A stretch of DNA of 64,000 nucleotides from Brachymonas denitrificans (lineage in GTDB: Bacteria > Pseudomonadota > Gammaproteobacteria > Burkholderiales > Burkholderiaceae_C), in NCBI RefSeq assembly GCF_907163135.1, contig NZ_CAJQUA010000001.1, forward strand, positions 1,813,001 through 1,877,000, given 5' to 3'. The notes beneath the pieces were generated by a model. That model ran no database searches. It was not told where the DNA came from and saw only the letters and a program-made list of their open reading frames with translations. Position numbers and translations under genes: made by a program. Positions 16,418-25,295 of this stretch are shown in pieces (within the stretch, counting starts at the first letter, position 1; every line of letters starts with the position of its first letter).

Positions 16418-18817
16418 TCAGTTGCGCAGCGGCTTGTTGGTGTTCATCATGTACATGATGCGATCCTGCGTCTTGGGATGACCCAGCAGCGTGGTGAAGG
16501 CCTCGCGCTCGAGCTGCATCAGGTAGTCCTCGTTCACCAGCGTGCCGGGGTCGACGTCGCCGCCGCAGACGATGTGGGCGATCATGCCGGCAATGTCGTA
16601 GTCGTGCTGGCTGATGAAACCGCCGTCACGCATGTTGACCAGCGAGCCCTTGATGGTTGAGATGCCGTCGCGGCCGGCGACCTTGAACAGGCGCTTGTGC
16701 GGCGGGCGGTAGCCCATCTGGAACATGGCCTTGGCCTGCTGGATCGCCACGTAGAGCAGCTCGTCCTTGTTGGCCACGATCACGTCGCTGTCCAGCACGT
16801 AGCCGAGCTTGCGGCTTTCCAGCGCACTGGTGCCGACCTTGGCCATGGCGGCGCTGGTGAAGCCCTCGGTCAGGAAGGGCAGCAGGTCCTTGCCGGTGCT
16901 CTTTTCGGCCATTTCGGCGGCGCGGCGGGCGATGTAGGTCAGGCCGCCGGCACCCGGGATCAGGCCCACGCCCACTTCCACCAGGCCGATGTAGCTTTCC
17001 ATGGCGACCACACGGGCGCTGCTGTAGACGGCCATTTCGCAGCCGCCGCCCAGCGCCAGGCCGCGCACGGCGGCAATGGTCGGCACCTGGGCATAGCGCA
17101 GGCGCAGCATCAGTTCCTGCAGCTCCTGCTCCATGCCGTTCACGGTGATGGCACCGCCGGCCATGAAGGCGGGCAGCACGGTCTGCAGGTCGGCGCCGGC
17201 GCTGAACCACTCGTCGTTGGACCAGATCACCAGACCCTGGTATTCCTTCTCGGCCAGTTCCACCGCCTGCGCCAGGCCCTCGCCCACGTCGGGGCTGATG
17301 GTGTGCATCTTGGTCTTGATGGTGGCAATCAGCACCTCGTCATCCAGCGTCCACAGGCGCACGGCGCCGTCTTCGTGGATGGTCTTGCCTGCGGTGGCCG
17401 GATCGGCCGCCTGGCTGCCCAGCACGTTCTCGGGGAAGTGCTGGCGCTGGTACACCGGCAGGCTGGAGCGCGGCTCGAAGGCGCCCGTGGTCGGGTTGAA
17501 TGAGCCTTCGGGCTGGTGCACGCCGCCACGCTCTGCCACCGGGCCGTTGAACACCCAGTCCGGCAGCGGCTGGCTGCTCAGGGTTTCGCCCTTCTCGATG
17601 TCTTCCTGGATCATCTTGGCCACGTCGAGCCAGCCGGCTTCCTGCCACAGCTCGAACGGGCCCTGCTTGCTGCCGTAGCCCCAGCGCATGGCAAAGTCCA
17701 CGTCGCGGGCGTTGTGGGCGATGTCCTTGAGGTGCACGGCGGCGTAGTGCATCTGGTCGCGCAGCACGGCCCAGACGAACTTGCCCTGGTTGCCCTCGGC
17801 ATTGCGCAGCAGCTTCAGGCGCTCGGCGGCAGGCTTCTTCAGCATGCGGCCATACACCTCGTCGCTCTTCTCGCCGGCCGGCACATACTCGTCTTCGGCC
17901 AGGTCGTAGCGCAGGATGTCGCGGCCGACCTTCTTGAAGAAGCCGGCCTTGGTCTTCTGGCCCAGGTTGCCCTTCTCGATCAGCTTGGCCACCACGCCCG
18001 GCGTGCCGAAGTGGCGGTAGAAGGAGTCGCTCTCTTCCGAGAGGTTGTCCTGCATGGTCTTGATCACGTGCGCCATGGTGTCGATACCCACCACGTCGGC
18101 GGTGCGGAAAGTGCCCGAGGCGGCGCGGCCCAGCTTCTTGCCGGTCAGGTCATCCACCACGTCATAGGTCAGGCCGAACTTCTCGGCCTCGACCATGGTG
18201 CTCAGCATGCCGAAAATGCCGACGCGGTTGGCGATGAAGTTGGGGGTGTCCTTGGCGCGCACCACGCCCTTGCCCAGCACGCTGACGGCAAAGGTTTCCA
18301 GGTCGTCCAGAATCTGCGGTTGCGTGCCCGGGGTGGCGATCAGCTCCACCAGATACATGTAGCGCGGCGGGTTGAAGAAGTGGATGCCGCAGAAGCGCGG
18401 GCGGATGCTCTCGGGCAGCGCCTCGCTCAGCTTGGTGATGGAGAGGCCGGAGGTGTTGGAAGCCAGGATGGCGTGCGGCGCCACGTGCGGCGCGATCTTG
18501 TGGTACAGGTCCGTCTTCCAGTCCATACGCTCGGCGATCGCCTCGATCACCAGGTCGCAGTCCTTGAGCAGGCCCATGTGTTCTTCGTAGTTGGCCGGCT
18601 GGATCAGCTCGGCATCGTCGGCCACGCCCAGCGGCGAGGGCTTGAGCTTTTTCAGGTTCTCGATGGCCTTGAGGGCGATGCCGCTCTTCGGGCCTTCCTT
18701 GGCCGGCAGGTCGAACAGCACCACCGGCACCTTCACGTTGACGAGGTGGGCGGCGATCTGCGCGCCCATCACGCCGGCGCCCAGTACGGCGACTTTCTTC
18801 ACTTGGAATCGGGACAT
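16418..18817 (-). CDS. 3-hydroxyacyl-CoA dehydrogenase / enoyl-CoA hydratase bifunctional enzyme
   Basis: A 799-residue fatty-acid oxidation enzyme. Residues 1-190 form the NAD-binding part of the dehydrogenase (VAVLGAGVMGAQIAAHL, then ASNTSGLSITKLSEA and HFFNPPRYMYLVEL). Helical C-terminal dehydrogenase domains run to about residue 400. A crotonase domain occupies about 490-690 (DEWFSAGADLQTVL, RGLALGGGCEMAVYS, EVGVGLIPGAGG). This order is the reverse of Escherichia coli FadB, where the hydratase comes first; it matches the other large family common in betaproteobacteria. It would hydrate enoyl-CoA and oxidise 3-hydroxyacyl-CoA before the adjacent thiolase acts. Confidence 0.94.
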   Translation of the reverse strand: MSRFQVKKVAVLGAGVMGAQIAAHLVNVKVPVVLFDLPAKEGPKSGIALKAIENLKKLKPSPLGVADDAELIQPANYEEHMGLLKDCDLVIEAIAERMDWKTDLYHKIAPHVAPHAILASNTSGLSITKLSEALPESIRPRFCGIHFFNPPRYMYLVELIATPGTQPQILDDLETFAVSVLGKGVVRAKDTPNFIANRVGIFGMLSTMVEAEKFGLTYDVVDDLTGKKLGRAASGTFRTADVVGIDTMAHVIKTMQDNLSEESDSFYRHFGTPGVVAKLIEKGNLGQKTKAGFFKKVGRDILRYDLAEDEYVPAGEKSDEVYGRMLKKPAAERLKLLRNAEGNQGKFVWAVLRDQMHYAAVHLKDIAHNARDVDFAMRWGYGSKQGPFELWQEAGWLDVAKMIQEDIEKGETLSSQPLPDWVFNGPVAERGGVHQPEGSFNPTTGAFEPRSSLPVYQRQHFPENVLGSQAADPATAGKTIHEDGAVRLWTLDDEVLIATIKTKMHTISPDVGEGLAQAVELAEKEYQGLVIWSNDEWFSAGADLQTVLPAFMAGGAITVNGMEQELQELMLRLRYAQVPTIAAVRGLALGGGCEMAVYSSARVVAMESYIGLVEVGVGLIPGAGGLTYIARRAAEMAEKSTGKDLLPFLTEGFTSAAMAKVGTSALESRKLGYVLDSDVIVANKDELLYVAIQQAKAMFQMGYRPPHKRLFKVAGRDGISTIKGSLVNMRDGGFISQHDYDIAGMIAHIVCGGDVDPGTLVNEDYLMQLEREAFTTLLGHPKTQDRIMYMMNTNKPLRN

Positions 18818-18908
18818 GGCTCTCTTTCTGATCCGCCGGGCGGGCTGTCAGCCCATGCTGCAGCACCGGCTCCGGCAGTCGGTTGTCGGTTGTGTCAGGG
18901 GCGCGGCC

Positions 18909-19346
18909 TTACTTCACACGCACCCAGGTCTGCGTACGGCCGATGCCCAGCACCGAGCCACGCACATCCAGCTTGCTGCCGCCGTCCTTCGGGGTCAGGC
19001 GCAGCGTGTAGTTCTTGCCGCTTTCGGGGTCAAGAATCTTGCCGTCTTCCCACACGTCCTTGCCCTCGGCCTTCTTGGCACCGCGGATGATCTCCAGGCC
19101 CACCATGGGCTTGCCCTTGCGGTCATCGGTGCACTTCTCGCAGACGGCGTTCGGGTCAGCCTCCTTGCGCAGCAGCTTCTCGATGCGGCCGGTGAGCACG
19201 CCGCCCTTGTCGCTGATGACAATCTGGGCCTTGGCCGCGCCGGTCTTGTCGTCGACGCTGCGCCAGGTGCCCACGGGCGTCATGTCGGCAGCGAAGGAAA
19301 CGCCGGCCAGCAGCAGGCCGAGTGCGAAAGTGGTGATCTTTTTCAT
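18909..19346 (-). CDS. DUF2147 family secreted protein
   Basis: A 145-residue protein with a clear signal peptide (MKKITTFALGLLLAGVSFAA). It has the DUF2147 pattern: GTWRSVDDKTG, then GGVLTGRIEKLL, CEKCTDDRKGKPMVGLEI and WEDGKILDPESGKNYTLRL. A predicted periplasmic beta-rich, lipocalin-like protein of unknown function. AGGAG precedes the ATG. Its place between the acyl-CoA dehydrogenase and fadB-type genes, with short gaps on both sides, suggests co-expression with fatty-acid oxidation, perhaps for lipid handling at the envelope (inference). Confidence 0.88.
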   Translation of the reverse strand: MKKITTFALGLLLAGVSFAADMTPVGTWRSVDDKTGAAKAQIVISDKGGVLTGRIEKLLRKEADPNAVCEKCTDDRKGKPMVGLEIIRGAKKAEGKDVWEDGKILDPESGKNYTLRLTPKDGGSKLDVRGSVLGIGRTQTWVRVK

Positions 19347-19446
19347 CCTTGTCTCCTGGAAATATGTCTGTGGTGTGGTGGGGGATGGAAAGGGAAAGGG
19401 GAAGCGCTCCGCAGGCAGGCGTGCGCCCGCCTGCGGCAGTGATCGA

Positions 19447-21243
19447 TCAGGCCAGGGCCGCGTCGGTATCCAGCAGCACCTTCACGCCGTTGCGCGCCGT
19501 CTTCATCAGCGTCAGCGTTTCGGGGAACAGCTTGGCGAAGTAGAAACGTGCCGTCTGCAGCTTGCCCTGGTAGAACGGATCGGTATTGCCTTCGGCGATC
19601 TTCTGCAGGGCCACCTGGGCCATGCGGGCAAACATGTAGGCAAACACCAGATGGCCGGCGACCTTCATGTAGTCGAATGCCGCACCACCCACTTCGTCGG
19701 CGTTCTGGAAGCCGCGGAAGCCGATCTCGGTGGTGAACTTGGTCATCTGGTCAGCCAGCATGGCGAGCGGGTTGATGAACTCGGCCATTTTCTCGTTAAC
19801 GCCTTCGGATTCGATGAACACGGCGATTTCCTTGCCGAACTTCTTCAGCGTGGCGCCCTGGTTGCCCAGCACCTTGCGGCCCAGCAGGTCCAGCGCCTGC
19901 ACGGTGTTGGTGCCTTCGTAGATCATGTTGATGCGGGCATCGCGCACGAACTGCTCCATGCCCCATTCCTTGATGTAGCCGTGGCCGCCGAACACCTGCT
20001 GGCATTCCACCGTGGCCTTGAAGCCGTTCTCGGTCAGGAAGGCCTTCACGATCGGAGTCAGCAGGGCCAGGATTTCGCCGGAGTCCTTGCGCACCTTCTC
20101 GTCGGGGTGGTTGTGCTCCTTGTCGAGCAACATGCCTGCGTACACGCTCAGGGCACGGCCGCCTTCGGCATAGGCCTTGGCCGTCAGCAACATGCGGCGC
20201 ACATCGGGGTGCACGATGATCGGGTCGGCCGGCTTGTCCTTGGCCTTCACGCCAGACAGGCTGCGCATCTGGATGCGGTCCTTGGCGTAGGCCAGGGCGT
20301 TCTGGTAGGCCACTTCGGTCAGGCCCAGGGACTGGTTGCCCACGCCCAGACGCGCCGCGTTCATCATCACGAACATGGCCTGCAGGCCCTTGTTCGGCTG
20401 GCCGATCAGGGTACCGCGTGCCTTGTCCAGCACCAGCTGGGCAGTGGCGTTGGAGTGGATGCCCATCTTGTGCTCGAGGCCGGCACAGTAGATGCCGTTG
20501 CGCTCGCCGATATTGCCTTCGGCATCGACATTGAACTTGGGCACGGCGAACAGGCTGATGCCCTTGCTGCCGGCCGGCGCATCGGGCAGGCGGGCCAGCA
20601 CCAGATGCACGATGTTGTCCACCATGTTGTGCTCGCCGGCGCTGATGAAGATCTTCTCGCCACTGATCAGGTAGCTGCCGTCGGCCTCGGGCTCGGCCTT
20701 GGTGCGCAGCAGGCCCAGGTCGGTACCGCAGTGGGGCTCGGTCAGGCACATGGTGCCGGTCCACTCGCCGCTCACCAGCTTGGGCAGATAGACCTTCTTC
20801 TGCCAGTCGGTGCCGTGGGCCAGCATGGCTTCGTAGGCGCCGTGGCTCAGGCCGGGGTACATGGTCCAGGCCTGGTTGGCGCCGTTGAGCATCTCGTAGA
20901 AGCAGCCGTTGATGGTGGCAGGCAGGCCCTGGCCGCCGAATTCGGGATCGCAGCTCAGCGCCGGCCAGCCGCCTTCGACGTACTGCTGGTAGGCTTCCTT
21001 GTAGCCCTTGGGCGGCGTCACCTCATGGGTCGCCTTGTCCAGCGTGCAGCCTTCGGTGTCGCCGCTGATGTTCAGCGGCTGAATCACCTGGGAGGCGAAC
21101 TTGCCGCCCTCTTCCAGCACGGCATTGATGGTGTCGGCATCCACCTCGGCAAAGGCAGGCATCTGCCGGAAGTCTTCGGTCACGTTGAAGACCTCGTGCA
21201 GCACGAATTGCATGTCGCGCAGCGGCGGGTTGTAAGTAGGCAT
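19447..21243 (-). CDS. Acyl-CoA dehydrogenase (long, ~600-residue type)
   Basis: A flavoprotein that oxidises acyl-CoA to trans-2-enoyl-CoA, the first step of beta-oxidation. The 598 residues include an N-terminal helical extension, the central acyl-CoA dehydrogenase core (TMCLTEPHCGTDLG, then GEKIFISAGEHNM and FGGHGYIKEWGMEQ), and a C-terminal extra domain from about residue 450. This three-part length is typical of the DmdC/FadE-like class used for medium or long chains. The catalytic base is probably in MIYEGTNTVQALDL. First enzyme gene after the TetR regulator, 82 bases downstream of it. Confidence 0.94.
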   Translation of the reverse strand: MPTYNPPLRDMQFVLHEVFNVTEDFRQMPAFAEVDADTINAVLEEGGKFASQVIQPLNISGDTEGCTLDKATHEVTPPKGYKEAYQQYVEGGWPALSCDPEFGGQGLPATINGCFYEMLNGANQAWTMYPGLSHGAYEAMLAHGTDWQKKVYLPKLVSGEWTGTMCLTEPHCGTDLGLLRTKAEPEADGSYLISGEKIFISAGEHNMVDNIVHLVLARLPDAPAGSKGISLFAVPKFNVDAEGNIGERNGIYCAGLEHKMGIHSNATAQLVLDKARGTLIGQPNKGLQAMFVMMNAARLGVGNQSLGLTEVAYQNALAYAKDRIQMRSLSGVKAKDKPADPIIVHPDVRRMLLTAKAYAEGGRALSVYAGMLLDKEHNHPDEKVRKDSGEILALLTPIVKAFLTENGFKATVECQQVFGGHGYIKEWGMEQFVRDARINMIYEGTNTVQALDLLGRKVLGNQGATLKKFGKEIAVFIESEGVNEKMAEFINPLAMLADQMTKFTTEIGFRGFQNADEVGGAAFDYMKVAGHLVFAYMFARMAQVALQKIAEGNTDPFYQGKLQTARFYFAKLFPETLTLMKTARNGVKVLLDTDAALA

Positions 21244-21325
21244 CGTTCAGTCTCCTGTTGCTGTATGCGGGTCGATCAATCCAAACGTGGTGCCATCCGG
21301 CCAGCCCGGCTGCACGCACGCACTG

Positions 21326-22009
21326 TCAGGTGCCGCTGCCAGGGGCAGCAGCGGGCGAGGCGTAATACGCCACGATTCGTTCAAAGCCGCGATGGATGCG
21401 GTCGATGGCAGCCGGGTTCTGCAGGAAGCGGGCTTCGTAGTGCGCGGACAGAATCAGTCCGTGCACCTCGAAGACCATCTGCAGGGCATCGGCATCGGGG
21501 CGCAGGTGGCCCTCCTGCTTGGCCTGCTCGACGGCGCGCTGCAGGGCGGCAAGCCAGGTATTGATGGCGCGCTGCAGCGCGTCATGCACCGGGCCCTCGC
21601 GGTCATCGAATTCCACCGCACCGCTGATGAAGATGCAGCCGGACTGCACTTCCTCCTCGGTCACGCGGCGGATCCAGTTTTCGAACATGGCGCGCACGCG
21701 CGGCAGGCCGCGCGGCACTTCCAGCGCGGGCTGGAACACCTCATGCTCGAAACGGCGGTAGTACTCGTCCACGATGGCAATCTGCAAATCTTCGCGCGAG
21801 CCGAAATGGGCAAACACGCCGGACTTGCTCATGCCCACCATTTCCGCCAGGGCACCAATGCTGATGCCCTCCAGGCCGAGCTGGCTGGCCAGCGACAGGC
21901 CTGCGTCCAGCAGCACCGCACGGGTCTGCTGACCTTTTTGCAGGACGCGTCGCTTGGCGCCGTCGGCGCTGTCAGCGGTTTGCGAAGAAAGGTGCTTGGG
22001 GTTGGACAT
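21326..22009 (-). CDS. TetR family transcriptional regulator of the fad operon
   Basis: A 227-residue repressor. The N-terminal helix-turn-helix is at about residues 28-72: TRAVLLDAGLSLASQLGLEG, then IGALAEMVGMSKSGVFAHFG. The C-terminal ligand domain resembles the TetR type found in front of acyl-CoA dehydrogenase operons. As first gene of the beta-oxidation operon it probably represses the operon and itself until acyl-CoA binds, as FadR/PsrA-type TetR proteins do (family knowledge). A possible operator overlaps the -35 region upstream (22031-22051). Confidence 0.88.
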   Translation of the reverse strand: MSNPKHLSSQTADSADGAKRRVLQKGQQTRAVLLDAGLSLASQLGLEGISIGALAEMVGMSKSGVFAHFGSREDLQIAIVDEYYRRFEHEVFQPALEVPRGLPRVRAMFENWIRRVTEEEVQSGCIFISGAVEFDDREGPVHDALQRAINTWLAALQRAVEQAKQEGHLRPDADALQMVFEVHGLILSAHYEARFLQNPAAIDRIHRGFERIVAYYASPAAAPGSGT

Positions 22010-22017
22010 GGCTGGAG

Positions 22018-22051
22018 ACTATAACAAAGAATGCGAACGGTCGTGCTATTT
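22018..22051 (-). promoter_or_regulatory. Candidate promoter and operator of the tetR-fad operon
   Basis: On the minus strand TATAGT (22018-22023) is a good -10 box, nine bases before the tetR start. An imperfect inverted repeat built around GAACG-GT-CGTGC (about 22031-22051) covers the -35 region. This fits autorepression by the TetR protein, but the symmetry is weak and I have no second site to compare. Confidence 0.35.
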
Positions 22052-22263
22052 ATGAACGCCAACCGCGAAATTCAGGGTTTGTCCCGATCTGCTCGCGTTG
22101 CATCGGGATGACGTCCAGGACACTGCCCACGGCTTGTGCAGATACAACATGCGAGATGTAACAGTGATCCAGGATGCGATGGTAAAGCACGTACGGCCGT
22201 GCGGGGGATGGGGTTAGCCCACCCTTTTGGTCTACATCACCGGCTGGCGTACACTTGCGGCCC

Positions 22264-22731
22264 ATGTTCCACATCGTCCTGGTCCACCCCGAGATTCCGC
22301 CCAACACCGGCAACGTGATCCGCCTGTCGGCCAACACGGGCTGCCAGCTGCACCTAATCGAGCCGCTGGGCTTCAGCATGGAAGACAAGCAGATGCGCCG
22401 GGCCGGGCTGGACTACCACGAGTACGCCAGCGTGCAGCGGCATGCGGACTGGAGCAGTTTTCTGCGGGATGCGCAGCCCGATGCCGCACGCCTGTTTGCG
22501 CTCACCACCAAGGGGTCGCAGCCGGCGCATGACGTTCACTTCCAGCCGGGCGACTGGTTGGTCTTTGGCTGCGAAACGGCCGGTCTGCCGCCGGAAATCC
22601 GCGATCAGTTTCCCGCCGGACAGCGGCTGCGCCTGCCCATGCTGCCGGGGCAGCGCAGCCTCAATCTGAGCAATGCGGTGGCGGTGGTGGTGTATGAGGC
22701 GTGGCGGCAGTGCGGATTTGCCACGCGCTGA
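22264..22731 (+). CDS. trmL: tRNA (cytidine(34)-2'-O)-methyltransferase
   Basis: TrmL is a SPOUT-fold enzyme that methylates the ribose 2'-OH of the wobble base in certain leucine tRNAs. The 155 residues are the normal length. Motifs seen: [14 protein letters not shown] near the start, [13 protein letters not shown] (motif 2), and [22 protein letters not shown] (motif 3, forming the knot). The ATG at 22264 gives [12 protein letters not shown], as in homologues; the in-frame ATG nine bases earlier is less likely. It is divergent from the tetR-fad operon. Confidence 0.95.
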   Translation: MFHIVLVHPEIPPNTGNVIRLSANTGCQLHLIEPLGFSMEDKQMRRAGLDYHEYASVQRHADWSSFLRDAQPDAARLFALTTKGSQPAHDVHFQPGDWLVFGCETAGLPPEIRDQFPAGQRLRLPMLPGQRSLNLSNAVAVVVYEAWRQCGFATR

Positions 22732-22804
22732 CAGACAAGCCTGGCGCCCGGACACGCTGTGACCGTTCGCCTGCCTCAGCCGCAACGCGCGAAGCAATGG
22801 CGGA

Positions 22805-23572
22805 TCACCCGATCAGATGTTTCGCGCCATCCCACACCAGCTTGCAGCCGGTCAGGAACATGCCCGCGTACACCAGCCGGTAGAACCACAGCGGATCAAT
22901 GCGGTGCGCGATGCGCACGCCGATGAACACGCCGATCGGCGCAAACGGCAACAGCGCCAGCGAGGTGCCCAGATTCTCCCAGTTGAGCAGGCCGAGAAAG
23001 CCGTACGGCACCCACTTGCTCAGGTTGATGATGAAGAACATATAGGCCATGGTGCCGGTGAACAGCAGCGGCGGCAGCCTGAGCGGAATCACGTAGGCAT
23101 TGAGCGGCGGCCCGCCGGCGTGCGCCACGAAGCTGGTGAAACCGGATGTGGTCGTCAGCAGATGGCCCAGCCAGTGCGGGGGCGCCGGGCTGTCGGCACG
23201 CGGCGGGAACAGCAGGCGCTGCGCCAGGAACAGCAGGGTCAATATGCCGACGATGCCCGCCACCACCGGCGCACTCAGATAGCCGAACAGCACGGTGCCG
23301 ATGACCGTGCCCAGTAGCGCCCAGGGAATCAGCCGCCTGAACAGCGGCCAGTCCACATGACGCCGGAAGGCGTGGATGCCCATCAGGTCCATCACCAGCA
23401 GCAAGGGCATGAGAATGGCAGCCGCCTTGGGCACGCTCACGCTCATGGCCATCAGCGGCACGGCGAGCGAGCCGAAGCCGGCGCCGAAGCCGCTCTTGCT
23501 GATGCCGAGCAGCAGCACGGCGGGGATGGCGAAGGCGTAGAAATGCCAGTCGGTGATCAGGGGCAGCGGCAT
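22805..23572 (-). CDS. TauE/SafE (TSUP) family transporter
   Basis: A 255-residue inner-membrane protein with about seven or eight hydrophobic helices. The family signatures are near the N terminus (GISKSGFGAGFGSLAVPLMA) and in the second half (TSGFTSFVAHAGGPPLNAYVIPLRL). TSUP proteins export or import sulfonates, sulfite or related anions; this one's substrate is unknown. It starts 13 bases after the RutE-type nitroreductase stop, so the two probably form an operon. Confidence 0.9.
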   Translation of the reverse strand: MPLPLITDWHFYAFAIPAVLLLGISKSGFGAGFGSLAVPLMAMSVSVPKAAAILMPLLLVMDLMGIHAFRRHVDWPLFRRLIPWALLGTVIGTVLFGYLSAPVVAGIVGILTLLFLAQRLLFPPRADSPAPPHWLGHLLTTTSGFTSFVAHAGGPPLNAYVIPLRLPPLLFTGTMAYMFFIINLSKWVPYGFLGLLNWENLGTSLALLPFAPIGVFIGVRIAHRIDPLWFYRLVYAGMFLTGCKLVWDGAKHLIG

Positions 23573-23585
23573 CGCAGCAAACCGG

Positions 23586-24179
23586 TCACAGCACCTGACA
23601 GGCGTCGTCGAAGCTCAGGCGCGGGTTGCGCGGAAAAGTCTTGCTGTTGTCGATATGGCCCAGGTTGAGCAGGAAGTTGGCCTGGAAGCGGCCATCCGGG
23701 AAGAACTCGCGGTTGACGCCGGCGGCGTCGAAACCGCTCATCGGGCCGCAGTCCAGCCCCAGGGCGCGTGCGGCCAGCATGAAGTAGGCACCCGAGAGCG
23801 TGCCGTTGCGCTGTGCCGTGGCGGCAGCCAGCGCCTCGTTGCCGGCGAACAGCTGCTGGCCGGACGGGTCGTGCCAGGTCTTGTCCATGTGTGCATGGAA
23901 CCGTGTGTCGGTGGCGACAATCACGCAGACCGGGGCCGCCAGCGTCTTGGCCTTGTTGCCCTCCATCAGGAAGGGCAGCAGGCGCTGGCGTGCCTCGCGC
24001 GTGGTCAGGAACACATAGCGCGCGGGCTGGCAGTTCATCGAAGTGGGCCCCATCTTGGCCAGATCGTAGATCTGCTGCAGCAACTCGGGCGCTACCGGCT
24101 CATCGGTAAAACCGTTGGCGGTGCGGGCATCCAGGAACAGTTGCGCCAGGGCGGCGTCATTCAGGCGGTTGGAAGACAT
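23586..24179 (-). CDS. RutE-type NADPH/FMN nitroreductase family protein
   Basis: A 197-residue flavin reductase closest to the RutE/YcdJ (malonic semialdehyde reductase) group. Signatures: FTDEPVAPELLQQIYDLAKMGPTSMNCQPAR, AYFMLAARALGLDCGPMSGFD and a C-terminal NFLLNLGHID. RutE reduces malonic semialdehyde to 3-hydroxypropionate in pyrimidine breakdown, but no other rut gene is here, so the role may be general detoxification. The ATG at 24179 (MSSNRL) fits the family length; longer in-frame starts lack support. First gene before the TSUP transporter. Confidence 0.85.
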   Translation of the reverse strand: MSSNRLNDAALAQLFLDARTANGFTDEPVAPELLQQIYDLAKMGPTSMNCQPARYVFLTTREARQRLLPFLMEGNKAKTLAAPVCVIVATDTRFHAHMDKTWHDPSGQQLFAGNEALAAATAQRNGTLSGAYFMLAARALGLDCGPMSGFDAAGVNREFFPDGRFQANFLLNLGHIDNSKTFPRNPRLSFDDACQVL

Positions 24180-24344
24180 GGGTCGTGCGGAATCAGTGAC
24201 AAAACCTGCAGTATGCGCAGGGGCTTCGCGCTTGCGCACGACGCCCTGCCGACATCCCCGCAGCGGCGTAGGGGCATCCGGGCGATACGGCTGCGGAACC
24301 GGCCAGCGCCGGACGCCGTATGCCGCCCTGCCCGCCTGCCGCAA

Positions 24345-25019
24345 TCAGTACCAGGCGTTCGGATCCGAGGCGTGCTTGCCCGTGCCCGTTTGCGGCCGGG
24401 CCGGCTCGTCCAGCCAGCGCGTGATCGGCCCCCACTGTTGCAGGTCGCGCTGCACGCGGCCGGGCGTCACGTCGAACAGGGTGAGGCCCTGGGCGGCCAG
24501 GTGCACGTAGTTCTGCGTATCGCGCACGGCACCCAGCAGCGGGAACGGGAGCTCCTTGCAGAAGTCCTGCAGGTGCTGGAAGGAATGCGTGTTGTCCTTG
24601 ACGCGCATGGCCAGCAGGCCGATGTCGATGCGGGCGGCCTTCTTGTAGTCGGCCAGGTCGCGCAGGAATTCGTGCGTGGCGTGCATGTCGAACACGCTGG
24701 CCTGCAGCGGCACGATGGCCTTGGTGGCGAGCTTGAGCACTTCCTTGAGTGCCTTGCCGTCCAGACCGGCGGGGGTGTCGAGCACCACATGCGTCACGCC
24801 CTTGGGCACTTTCAGCTTGTGCTCGTCGTCGATGTCCCAGGGAAGGATGGGGTTGGCATGGGCCGGGCGGTGTTCCAGCCACCAGCGCGAGGTCTGCTGC
24901 TTGTCCACGTCACCCAGCATCACCTGGGCGCCCTTGGACGCAAAATACCCCGCCACGTTGGTGGACACCGTGGACTTGCCGACTCCCCCCTTGGGGTTGA
25001 TCACAACGACGACTGGCAT
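24345..25019 (-). CDS. Orphan ParA-family ATPase
   Basis: A 224-residue MinD/ParA-type ATPase beginning almost directly with the deviant Walker A motif: VVVINPKGGVGKSTVSTN at residues 4-21. The A' motif is LGDVDKQQTSRWW, and the Walker B-like segment is VVLDTPAGLDG near residue 81. There is no helix-turn-helix N-terminal domain and no ParB gene nearby, so it is unlikely to be the chromosome partition ParA. Orphan ParAs position other cargo, such as polyhydroxyalkanoate granules, chemoreceptor arrays or cellulose synthase. The cargo here is unknown. A 165-base gap separates it from the nitroreductase gene. Confidence 0.85.
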   Translation of the reverse strand: MPVVVVINPKGGVGKSTVSTNVAGYFASKGAQVMLGDVDKQQTSRWWLEHRPAHANPILPWDIDDEHKLKVPKGVTHVVLDTPAGLDGKALKEVLKLATKAIVPLQASVFDMHATHEFLRDLADYKKAARIDIGLLAMRVKDNTHSFQHLQDFCKELPFPLLGAVRDTQNYVHLAAQGLTLFDVTPGRVQRDLQQWGPITRWLDEPARPQTGTGKHASDPNAWY

Positions 25020-25190
25020 GGAAACGACCTCCTCGTGAACACGGCACCCGCGCCTGCGTGCCGGCCATGGACAACGGCACCCGAACCGGCCGGGCGTCGC
25101 CCCTGCGGGGCATCAGCGCACTGTACCCCCTAAACGGCGTTGTCATCTACCGCAAAACGGTCGTTCGGGATTGCTTTTTGCTGTTTTTCG

Positions 25191-25206
25191 TTTCTGCCGG
25201 CAGAAA
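25191..25206. repeat. 16-bp perfect palindrome between parA-like and DUF1841 genes
   Basis: TTTCTGCC followed by its exact mirror GGCAGAAA, in the 276-base divergent gap between the parA-like and DUF1841 genes. No U-run follows on either strand, so it is more like a protein-binding site than a terminator. The rest of the gap shows nothing definite. Confidence 0.5.
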
Positions 25207-25295
25207 ACAGGCCAGCCGCCGCCGCTGTCGCGCCCTGCACAGCCTGCGCAAGCATGTAAGAATAGACGCAGAACCCATTGCGAGAGCCGTTTCCC

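Noticed and set aside
19015-21564. An 849-codon plus-strand frame opposite the acyl-CoA dehydrogenase
   Set aside because: His/Gln/Val-rich shadow. The minus-strand gene matches the enzyme family along its full length.
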